DNA from: Hexactinellida sp. DTS-2022
Lineage: Eukaryota; Porifera; Hexactinellida
NCBI GenBank assembly: GCA_028753945.1
Contig: JAPNXP010000002.1
Coordinates: 5,704,001-5,768,000, forward strand
Direction of reading: 5' to 3'
DNA: 64,000 bases
Shown: positions 34,317-44,300 of the stretch, one piece after another
Numbering within the stretch: position 1 is the stretch's first letter
Layout: every line of letters begins with the position of its first letter
Program-made: the position numbers and the translations under genes
Notes under the pieces: generated by a model
Told to the model about the DNA's origin: nothing
The model's input: only the letters and a program-made list of their open reading frames with translations
Database searches by the model: none

Positions 34317-35368
34317 AATGAGAAGCTAGATTATCGGTAACAAACTTATATCTCTTTGATTTGAGCAATACATCTAGTATACTGCAGAGGTAGCGAAAGT
34401 GGGTAGGGCATTCAGGCCATGGCCTGAACACTTTCTGTGTTTCATACTGGATTTGCATTTAAGCTAGCTAATCATTAAGCACTAAAGGTAATATAACTTT
34501 TCAAGTGATATTTATTCCAATCTGGAAATGAGATATTCGTAATCAGCATGGAATTTCCGTTAATTAGAGGGGTCACATGACCATATTCAGATTAAAAAGT
34601 TTCCTTGACAGCGGTGGAATGTTGAAAATTCCATTCTCAGAAATGATAGTAACCCTACCAAGTGACCCATCTTTCGACAGCGCACACTGTTCTGATAACG
34701 ACTATGCATATAATAACCTTATATGAAGTCATTTGACATCAGTTCGTGAATGCGGACTTTTGTACGAATAATATTAAAGTGGTCATTTTGAAAATGCATG
34801 ATGGAGGTCATAATGTATCCGGCGGAAGTGGATCCTACCAAAAATCGAGTGCCCAAGCAATTGTCTATATGTGGAAAAAATTTGGTGCTTTGATCCGGGA
34901 TGTCCACATCCATCAGCTAATCATCCCTACAATCTTATACTGCTAGACTCTTAAAATATTAATTCCTAATATTGATGTTGAAATACTTCTGTCAGGTCAG
35001 TGTATGTAATTCGACCATCACCCAACTAACCCTACACTGATTGATTATTATTTACTATATTACTAGCAGTGTACAATCTGATCCTCCTGGCTTTGCCCTC
35101 AAAGATAAATTACGGCAGATTCTGGCAAAAAAACACATAAATTTCGTTGTTAACTTATTTGTTTCATTTTCACACATATGATGGAAGACATTATAGCTAT
35201 ATCCAAACTGAAAACTAAATCAAATTATCTTCAATAACCTCGATTTTATTGAGGCGTGCTGTTTTATGCTAATACCAAAGTCCCGATTGGGGATTTCTTC
35301 ATACTCCACCTGATAGGTGTGTGGGTTTCAAGATCATTATTTGCTAAAGTCATATTCTCTGTGATATA
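34317..35368. other. No gene seen; first copy of a 115-bp direct repeat
   Basis: 34468-34583 (TAATATAACTTTTCAAGTGA to GAGGGGTCACATGA) is nearly identical to 38606-38720 in the same orientation. The rest has no recognisable gene; the 60-70-codon frames at 34719-34946 have no motif. Confidence 0.7.
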
Positions 35369-35849
35369 CAGTACCCGGACAAAGGTATTCGACCACCCAA
35401 AATTTTCCCATTGAAAATAGCACTATAGTAGGCCTAATAATATTGTTCAATGTATTAAAACTTTATGACATATTGTTATTTTGAATTCAGATTCGTATTC
35501 AACTCAATCGAATTAACCATTGTCGATGCTTCCAATTGGTTACATATTAATTCGGTTGAAAATTATCATCAAATGGCAACATGTGCCAACAGTTTCCCAA
35601 TCTCTCCAATTGTGGCAATTTTGGAAAAGTGGTACATAGTGGCATAGGAAGATAATTTTTAACCAAATCAAAAAGGGTTTGAATTGAAGCTCCTTCAATT
35701 GTTAATTCGAATGTGCAGAATACGAATATGAAATCGAAGTAGCAATATCTCATGTAATTTTAAAACACCATCTTCCATTATTAACCCCACTATAGTACTA
35801 TTTTCAATGGGAAAATGTTGGGTGGTCAAATACTTTTGTCCGGGTAGTG
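35369..35849. mobile_element. TA MITE (CAGTACCCGGACAAAAG family), copy 2
   Basis: Same ends as 19867-20344, TA on both sides (35367-35368, 35850-35851), 481 bp versus 478 bp. Confidence 0.93.
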
Positions 35850-35912
35850 TATCACATATATCTTCGTTGTGGGCGGTTGGTGGCCGGTTTCGAATTTTGA
35901 TTTACCTTAATA

Positions 35913-36652
35913 CAGTAATACCTGGTTTTACGCGTTTTTTTACGCGTTTTCGTTTTACGCGGAACAATTTTTTAGAACCAAAACTTTTTACGCGATCTTC
36001 AAATCGTTTTACGCGGTATATCTATGATTTTCATACAAATAATTCCCTTTTTTATGGATATTTTGATAATTTATAATATTTAGTTGTAACAAAGCGGTTC
36101 TACATTTCCAAAAATACAAAAATGATGATTTAGAGATAGTAGATAGTTAAGGATATGTATTTGTCGTAAAGTAAGTTCATCCAAATATATTATTGGTCAA
36201 ATGAATACATATTTGCTTCACTATTCACACTAGAGATACCCGGTTGTGGGAGGTACCCGAAGGTGTAGGGTTGCGGTGTGAAGGGAATTTTAATTCCCTT
36301 CACAACACAATTCCCTTTCTGTGGGAATTCCCAAAGTATTCTCACAAGTTGGTTTCTATCAGGATTCCCATAGGTTAAAATAATTTCCATTGAAAACGAT
36401 ATTGGAAATCCTATGGGAATTCCCATGGGATTAACATACACACGGAAACCTTGGCTATCTGAGAGGTCCGGAAGTTGGATTTTCTAGAGTTTAAACACTA
36501 GGTATTTAAAATTTTATTCGATGTTTATAATATTTGGAAACGCATCTATTGGTTTAATATGTGTTACTATGAAAATGAACCGTTTTTACGCGATTTCGTT
36601 TTACGCGGGCTATTCAAGGAACCCATCTACCGCGTAAAAAGAAGGATACCTG
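35913..36652. mobile_element. pogo-like MITE rich in TTTTACGCG motifs
   Basis: Left end CAGTAATACCTGGTTTTACG, right end CGCGTAAAAAGAAGGATACC; TA outside both (35911-35912, 36653-36654). TTTTACGCG is reiterated near both ends, and palindromic TTCCCATGGGATT-type motifs fill the centre. A truncated copy is at 46917-47302. Confidence 0.8.
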
Positions 36653-36946
36653 TATAATAAATTGAGATCTTTAGAACGCAAAAAATGAACAAAGGTTTAT
36701 CTTTTTATGCGATATTATATAAAATGTATGACATAATAATTCGGAGTCATTATTCAAAAATGTAAACAGTCTACAAACTCCGTACACTTATAATTTTTAA
36801 GAATTTATATGTCCCAGATTGCACCCCTTAAGAATGACAAGTGGATAATGCGCCATAAATTTATCCATCATGTCCCTTCGTTTAAATTTTCTATGTAGCC
36901 CAAATAAAATAAAGCGAACTATATTCTAATCAAGTATTTGTCCCAT

Positions 36947-37240
36947 CATAGGCGCCAAGTATAGGGTTTGGGGGCGTGGGGGCGGCCCCCCAATGATTTT
37001 AATTGGGGATGGGGGACGACTCCCGGGAATGTCGGTTGATTTATATTTTATATGAAAGTGGTCATTTTGATCAACCTAGGGATGATAGTGGGTGAGAATC
37101 ACGTTTGTTTACTCGTTATATCCAGATTTAGTTTCTGAAGAAACAAATCCGGAAATATTTAGTAAACCTTCGGTGGCCCCCCCAGACCCCCCAAGTGGCC
37201 CCCCATCTTTGATTATATTTTCCAAAACTTGATGCCTATG
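36947..37240. mobile_element. hAT MITE (CATAGGCGCCAAG family), copy 2
   Basis: Ends CATAGGCGCCAAGTATAGG and TTGATGCCTATG; duplication TGTCCCAT (36939-36946, 37241-37248). Confidence 0.92.
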
Positions 37241-37339
37241 TGTCCCATACATCATTAACCAACTATCAAACACCATAAGAGTTGATATATTATTAGTATG
37301 GGACATATACATCACCAGGAGCATCAAAGAATCTACTAG

Positions 37340-38428
37340 AAAAAAGAGAGGTAAAGGTTACGGAAAAAGGTTGCACTTATGAAATAAGCTTCCAAGAAAT
37401 TGGACAGATTTCTCACGTGATCCAACTATTAAACAAGAAATGTTTGCATTTCTTTCCAACAAAATTGTCCCGAAGGCAAGGAAATAATCATCACGACTGG
37501 TGTTACAGCTATTTTTCGAGGAAGTGATCGTTCTATGGCGCTATGTGATCATGGGGAAGCTGACACTAGACTTCTGAACCATTTACAGGATGCCATTCTC
37601 GATAACTATACTAAATGTCTAGTGCGGGCAGTTAACTTGGAAAGTTACACCACTTGATTACCATATGCAAAGATGTGAACATTTGGGTTAGCTTTGGTAC
37701 AGGAAAGAACTTTACATACTATCATATCATAGCAATCTACGAAGAACTAGGAAGGGAGAAATCTCTGGTTCTTCCTGTTTTCCATTGTTTCACGGGATGT
37801 GATACTACATCTGCATTCTTTGGGAGAGGCAAAAAGTCAGCATGGGAGGTTTGAAACTGTTATCATGATGTGACATTTGCCTTTACTTACATGCATAAGC
37901 GTCGTAAATGCAAAGCTGAATCCATCGGGCCGCCGGGAAATTCCGGGTAATGTCCGGGTAAACTCCGGGTAAACTCGGAGTATAGTGTTAGTTGCATGGG
38001 GACAATCCCTTTGGCCCGCCCGGACATTTCCGGGCACCCGGGCGGTTTACGACGCCTATGCCTACATGGCACTCAACCCTTATACAAAAGTAGAATTCGA
38101 TGCTCAGCATTTTTAGCTGCTGGAAAGCTTTACAGTTATAGTTTATGATAAAGCAATTAATTCGCAGTATGTGGATGAACGAAGAGAAGAAATGTTTTGT
38201 CAGGAGAAAACAATGGAGAGAATACCACTTACCCGGGATGCACTACTACAACAATCAAAACGAGTTGGATATCAGTCTGGGATATGGTGCACCAGTGAGC
38301 AAATTGAACAACGTGTACCTACTCCAGAATGTCGGGGCTGGACTATTGATGATAAAACCCAATCATGGGTTCCTGTATGGAACAGTTCACCTGTGGCTTC
38401 AGGAGCATGCAGTGAATTCGTAATGTAG
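37340..38428 (+). pseudogene. Decayed repeat-borne gene with CDTTSAF motif
   Basis: Several frames jointly encode a recognisable protein: LCDHGEADTRLLNHLQDAI, then DVNIWVSFGTGKNFTYYHI, VFHCFTGCDTTSAFFGRGKK and, after the MITE 37894-38060, ALNPYTKVEFDAQHF, FTVIVYDKAINSQYVDERR, TRDALLQQSKRVGYQSG and ending SGACSEFVM. From memory this matches a large, unnamed family of multi-copy proteins in cnidarian, shark and arthropod genomes, possibly with a PIN-like nuclease fold (CDHEEADTR and FTGCDTTS resemble its acidic motifs). At least two frameshifts and one in-frame stop show it is inactive. The parent element type is unknown. Confidence 0.7.
37894..38060. mobile_element. 167-bp hAT MITE inside the CDTTSAF pseudogene
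   Basis: Ends CATAAGCGTCGTAAA and TTTACGACGCCTATG; duplication CTTACATG / CCTACATG (37886-37893, 38061-38068; one mismatch). Removing it joins the codons for FTYM and ALNPYT in frame. Confidence 0.9.
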
Positions 38429-38605
38429 CTTTAAGAGTAGAAATAACTTTGGCGGTAGATGCGCGTGCGGAAAAGCGTTGGATATGCACAGAACTTTTGT
38501 AGTGGTAACTGTTGAAGCAATATTTTTAGTGACATGATAGGAACCATAATTTTAGTATACCATCACAATATTTAAACAACTGTCACTTTATTAAATTTAG
38601 TAATT

Positions 38606-38720
38606 AATCATTAAGCACTAAATGTAATATAACTTTTCAAGTGATATTCCAATCTGGAAATGAGATATTCGTAATCAGCATGGAATTTCCGTTAATTAGA
38701 GGGGTCACATGAACATATTC
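38606..38720 (+). repeat. Second copy of the 115-bp direct repeat
   Basis: Pairs with 34468-34583, differing mainly by a 6-bp deletion. The two copies bracket the 35.4-38.4 kb elements. Confidence 0.85.
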
Positions 38721-38785
38721 TGAGAAAAGTGGAACTCGCAAAAATCTTCAAAAGTAGACACAACCAAAGTGAATCCTGACAAACA

Positions 38786-39709
38786 CAGGGGCGTCGGAAG
38801 CGTGAAATCGGGTAGGGGGCAATCAGAATTTAGAGGGAGCACAGACAAAAAGCTAATTCTTAGTAGTATAAAGTTCCAGGGAATGAAAGGTTCACGAACG
38901 CGAACGAACTTATTGAACTTGAACTGAACGAACTGAACGCAGGGCTTTTAAGCAATTCACGATGAACGAACTGAACGAACGCCAACGGTTTCCGAACGGC
39001 AATTGAACGAACTGAACGAACTGAATTGAACGAATCGAACGGATTAAACGAACTGAACTTAACGAACTAAACTGAATAAAGATAAATTAGAAATATTTAT
39101 CCATTAAATATAATAGGTGACTGCAAAAGTGGTAATTCAGGACGTCTCTAGTGGACTCATGTCTGTTAGCTTAGATTCTAGCTTCTTAACCTGAACTTCA
39201 ATAAAGCTTGGAGTATCGAACAGTCTAGCATAAACGGAATAGTTCGACCCACTCACTGTACACTGAACTAACTGAACTGAACGAATTGAACGAACTAAAC
39301 GAACTGAACGAACTTAATTGAACGGATTGAACGAACGCGGGTCAGCCCATGAACGAAATGAACGAACGCTGGAGGAGCTGAAGTTAGGAGGTGAACTTGA
39401 ACGAACTGAACGTGCGTCGATTTGAGATGAACTGAATTGCATCAATTCTGTCCGTTCGTGAACCTTTCATTCCCTGTACTATAAACCCAAAGTGATTTAT
39501 GTCTTTTTTGATAGTTTCACTTCGGATAAGAGCAGTGGTATCATGACATTTGAACTCATGTGTATCATTGGTGTTGTTATTTCATCTATTTGGACAGGGG
39601 AAGGGGCTCAGGCGAGGGGATGCACAGATGAGGGGGGCACAGTGGGGGGGCACCGAGATTTTTGAGGGGGGCATGTGCCCCCCTGTGCCCCCCCCTTCTG
39701 ACGCCCCTG
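38786..39709 (+). mobile_element. Composite hAT (CAGGGGCGTCGGAAG), copy 1
   Basis: Ends CAGGGGCGTCGGAAGCG and CTTCTGACGCCCCTG; exact duplication GACAAACA (38778-38785, 39710-39717). It encloses the GAACG element 38877-39476. No transposase. Confidence 0.94.
38877..39476 (+). repeat. GAACG-rich insert, copy 1
   Basis: Bounded by CAGGGAATGAAAGGTTCACG and CGTGAACCTTTCATTCCCTG. Both halves are loose tandem arrays of GAACGAACTGAACG-like units around a unique core of about 130 bp. No clear duplication. The same insert sits at the same place in the other composite copy. Confidence 0.9.
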
Positions 39710-39717
39710 GACAAACA

Positions 39718-41237
39718 GTGTACAAACGGAGCAGTCTCCCCGGGCACCTAGGATTTGGTCCTGTTAATGAGAAGATTTAGAGAACGTCTCTAGAAGATTC
39801 AGTTTTGAAGATGAGTTGCGGGATAATTTACACGTTCACTTGCCCAGAGTGATACTGTTCTAGTTGGATTTCGTAAAATAGCAAAGCGATAGGTATTAAA
39901 TGATAAACATCCCCCAAGCTATCAAGAACCACTAATAAACTTATTCAATGATCCTACCCTCATCTACCCCTCCCCCATTCCCCTGGGCAATCTCGCTCCC
40001 CGAATCATCTCCATTTACTTAGTAATGCTTCTATTGTAACTACTAGAGGCTACCAGTTATACAGGAAGAATATAGGAGTGCGGCTCTGCATAACCTTCTA
40101 TTGTTTCCAAAGTGTGAAGTGTGTGTTACAGAGTAAATTGAAGAAAAGGCGGAGGGCGGTTACCTCCTCCCTCTTCGGTGCAGAATTGTTTTGAAGAAGA
40201 GTCCGGTAGCCATAGCATCCACTGCTACACAAGGGCAAGGGCGCGCCAATTCTCAGCTAAGGTTTTGCAACTATACAGCGTAAATTTCAAATCAAACCAA
40301 AGCATCTACAAATAACAGTGGGCATTTAGTGGTGTAAGTGGAAATAGGAAAAACTATGCTAGATATACTGTAATGAGGCATTATTGACATATAGGTTATT
40401 GTTAGCTCGAAATCATCAAAAATATTGTGTTGTAATCTCATAACAGTAGTTTTGGACTATCAATGGTAAATTCATGATTTTTACATTCGTGGTTTTGTAA
40501 CAATCATATATTAATCACACATGATTATTGATAATACTTCTTAAACCTTGGTAAAATAATTGGAATTTTAGTCTTATCCAAGGTATTCTTTATCGCATTG
40601 AATTTAAAGGGGTAGATGGGTGCTGAGTGTAACTATCGCAGGTGCAAATACTTTTAGGAAACCCTGGATAGTCTAGGTAAAATAGTTGTATAATATGGAA
40701 CATTGCCAGGGCCGCGGAGAGCCATATGTGTCCCGAGACTGTAAGATTTCGGGCCCCAATTTCTATTCACTAATTTCTACATTTTAAATTGTTAAGAGAG
40801 TAAATACGAGCGAAGTACTGAAAACACGGTTGAGTAACCTGGATTTTCACCCCAAAGGTGAACTAAATATTCGTTCTCGAGTCAATTCCAATCCGCACCC
40901 CGACAGATCGAAATGTTATCAAACTAAACTATTAATATGATTATTAGCAAACATATATTCAGCGTTCTCTCAAAAGAAGACTATTCTGGCTTTTTTCTTA
41001 GCAAATTCATCTATAACTGTCTGTTATAGATGCAGTTACTAGTAAACTACAATCTACAATAAATCGAAAAAGAAATACTCTATTACAAGCATGCTTCGTT
41101 GTTGCGCTGATCAGATGAACAACACTGCATTATTATGCAAACTGTAAGTAGAAAACCGACTCGAAATTTATGCTCTGTGAATGCTGTGGATTTATTTAAT
41201 TAAAGAATTACATATACGTATACAGCTATATCTTATA
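39718..41237. other. No gene seen; dispersed repeat 40330-40580
   Basis: 40330-40580 matches 6015-6270. A CAGGGCCGCGGAGAGCC motif near 40708 looks like a hAT end without a partner. No coding region was recognised. Confidence 0.5.
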
Positions 41238-41420
41238 CACTAACCAGCCAAAAGTATTTGAACAATTGGAGTATTAATGCAAACTGCAATAATCGTCTGG
41301 TAACTTATTAGAGGCTCTTTAACTTCAATTTAAACTGTTAACAGCTAATTTGAGCTGTTAACAACCAATTTGAACTGTTAACAGCCCAATTCTAGCTGTT
41401 AACAGCCAAATTACATAAAA
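41238..41420. repeat. Partial TA MITE end plus GCTGTTAACAGC array
   Basis: CACTAACCAGCCAAAAGTAT after TA (41236-41237) is the left end of the 12641-13204 family; no right end was found. 41328-41405 holds four or five units of about 20 bp centred on the palindrome CTGTTAACAG. Confidence 0.75.
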
Positions 41421-41919
41421 GAAATGCAATATTATCAGTTCAAATATATATAAACAATATTTCAATTATGGCATTAGTTAGCAACTAGCTGTTAATTAAC
41501 AGCTTCGATTTTCATTTGCTGATGAGGAAAACCAGTATGCAATTTCCGAATATCGAATATGAGAAATTTAAAATTAACATTAAAATACTCTACAACAAAG
41601 TAGTTTATATGCATAATATTATAAGTTAAGAATTCATATATCCTCGGTTATAGCCGAATCAAATTTGTATGCATTATGAATCCATACCAGACAATTGTCG
41701 GCAATTCACTATATAGAAATATGATTTTGAATAGTAAGCTCAATTATGAAATGTTCCTTACTCTATTTAGCGATGACTGTTTGTTTAGAATTAAATAAAT
41801 TTGGATTGAGTAATTTTGCATAAAATTATAAATATTTTGTTCTAAAAAATAGTGATGAATAGAACTTAATAATATTTGAAATTCTATCCGGACAGACATC
41901 AGTTTAGGTACTTATACGA
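41421..41919. other. No feature seen
   Basis: AT-rich sequence with no recognisable gene or repeat ends. Confidence 0.4.
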
Positions 41920-41927
41920 CTTTTTTC

Positions 41928-42866
41928 CAGGGGCGTCAGAAGGGCGGGGCACAGGGGGGCACGTGACCCCCTAAAAAATTTCGGTGCCCCCCCCCCCCCA
42001 CTGTGCCCCCCTCATCTGTGCATCCCCTCGACTGAGCCCCTTCCCCTGTCCAAATAGATGAAATAACAACACCAATGATACACATGAGTTCAAATGTCAT
42101 GACACCACTGCTCTTATCCGAAGTGAAACTATCAAAAAAGACATAAAATCACGTTGGGTTTATAGTACAGGGAATGAAAGGTTCACGAACGGACAGAATT
42201 GATGCAATTCAGTTCATCTCAAATCGACGCACGTTCAGTTCGTTCAAGTTCACCTCCTAACTTCAGCTCCTCCAGCGTTCGTTCAGTTCGTTCATGGGCT
42301 GACCCGCGTTCGTTCAATCCGTTCAATTAAGTTCGTTCAGTTCGTAGAGTTCGTTTAGTTCGTTCAATTCGTTCAGTTCAGTTAGTTCAGTGTACAGTGA
42401 GTGGGTCGAACTATTCCGTTTATGCTAGACTGTTCGATACTCCAAGCTTTATTGAAGTTCAGGTTAAGAAGCTAGAATCTAAGCTAACAGACATGAGTGC
42501 ACTAGAGACGTCCTGAATTACCACTTTTGCAGTCACCTATTATAAATAATGGATAAATATTTCTAATTTATCTTTATTCAGTTTAGTTCGTTAAGTTCAG
42601 TTTGTTTAATCCGTTCAATTCGTTCAATTCAGTTCGTTCAGTTCGTTCAATTGCCGTTCGTAAACCGTTGGCGTTCGTTCAGTTCGTTCACCGTGAATTG
42701 CTTAAAAGCCTGCGTTCAGTTCGTTCAGTTCAAGTTCAATAAGTTCGTTCGCGTTCGTGAACCCTTCATTCCCTGGAACTTTATACTACTAAGAATTAGC
42801 TTTTTGTCTGTGCACCCTCTAAATTCTGATTGCCCCCTACCCGATTTCACGCTTCCGACGCCCCTG
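41928..42866 (-). mobile_element. Composite hAT, copy 2 (inverted)
   Basis: Reverse-oriented copy of 38786-39709 with its own exact duplication CTTTTTTC (41920-41927, 42867-42874), so it inserted independently. The GAACG insert is 42168-42775. Confidence 0.94.
42168..42775 (-). repeat. GAACG-rich insert, copy 2
   Basis: Same boundaries and flanks as 38877-39476, in reverse, with small unit-level differences. It was present before the composite was copied. Confidence 0.9.
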
Positions 42867-42874
42867 CTTTTTTC

Positions 42875-44300
42875 CAATGTATTTCCGTTTAAAAAACGGA
42901 AATACATTGGAAAAAATTTCTTGCACCGTTATTAGTCATAAAGATAAATAAATATTATTACAAATTTTTGATTATTTTTCACAAAAATTCAATATGTTCA
43001 AAAACAGCATTATTTGTGCTAGAAAATATTTTTGTATAATTTATTTTTTATTTTTTTAAAAGACCAAATATTATTTTTCGTAACATTGTCACAGTATACT
43101 ATACTATAAAAAGTTGAATTTTTACTGATAGTTCAGTTATATTTCATTGAGCTTTTAGCTGTTTCTCTTCAGTTTGAAAACACTAACTTAATTTCAAGTA
43201 TTAACAAATTTTTCGTTGATTTTTGTACTAATCGAACTTTAAACATACAACACCTGCGTTAAATTTGGAAATTTATAATTCGGCTTCACAGCAGTGTTCA
43301 AATACACTTTATGAATCTGTACTAAAATTTTTAATAACTTTAACTACTATATTGGGGTCTCTGCGATCAACCCCGTATCGTCACTTTTGTAAATACAAAA
43401 TACTGAGAAACAACGTTTCAAAGTATTAATAAATTTTTTATTTCCGTATGCATAGTGATATTATCCTTATCAGTTATCTGATAGGCGTCAAAATGCATTA
43501 TTGATATGACTAGCAAGTTAGAGCTAAGCTCTAGCTACATTTATAATTTCAAGATTTATGGTCACATCACTGAAATGACACTACCATATATGGGCGTGTG
43601 AATTTATTGGATTGTGACCTTTTCGAAAATAGTCTTAATTGTTCTTTCAATGATTTGCTAATGGTGTATTGATGTGATATGATGTTTAGAGCTAAGCTCT
43701 AGGTTTTATCATTTAGGAAATAGAAATTTGCAGCGTCATCAAAGATGGGCACATAACATGCCCATATATGGATCATTTTGAAAACGGTGCTTGTTAGGGT
43801 CACGAAATGTATTATTGACGGTAATGAAATCGGGTATTGCGAGTGTTTTGAGACGTTATTTTGATCCTAGATGCTCAGCTGTCTGAGAAAGAAAATTGAC
43901 AAGATAACCTACCCTCGAATGAGATGCTAGGCCATGAAGTTGCAACTTTTCACTTTTTAGTTATTTTTTTTGTTCAAATATTGCATATTTTCATCAGAGA
44001 TCACTTAGATGGAGTAATGATATGACTAATCTTACCAATGCTGAGGAATACATACTTAGAATCGTTCGAAGAGGTGAAACCTATGGTCCGCTCTACAAAT
44101 TAGCTCATATCTTTGAAAACACGATTGGAAAATACTGAAAACTTTGTATAAACAATAAATATGGTCCTTCTGAAGTGCCTAGCATAAAAATATTATTTGT
44201 TGAGATGTGAATTCTGGGTAAATTTCCGATTATTTTCCCGCCGGGATACCGTTAAGTGCAACCTTAGATATTAGACAATGCTCTATCAGATAGACTACGT
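42875..44300. other. No gene seen; foldback-family fragment
   Basis: TTTCCGTTTAAAAAACGGAAA at about 42883 is a short palindrome. 43500-43870 shares TAGAGCTAAGCTCTAG, CCATATATGGGCGTG and GGGCACATAACATGCCCATA blocks with the TTAA foldback at 16800-17000 and 63390-63530. Confidence 0.55.

Noticed and set aside
35913-36652. Autonomous pogo element
   Set aside because: Only terminal motifs are present; no transposase frame or DDE motif.
38145-38428. Independent 85- and 92-codon genes at 38145-38428
   Set aside because: One frame is the C-terminal part of the CDTTSAF pseudogene and the other is its shadow.
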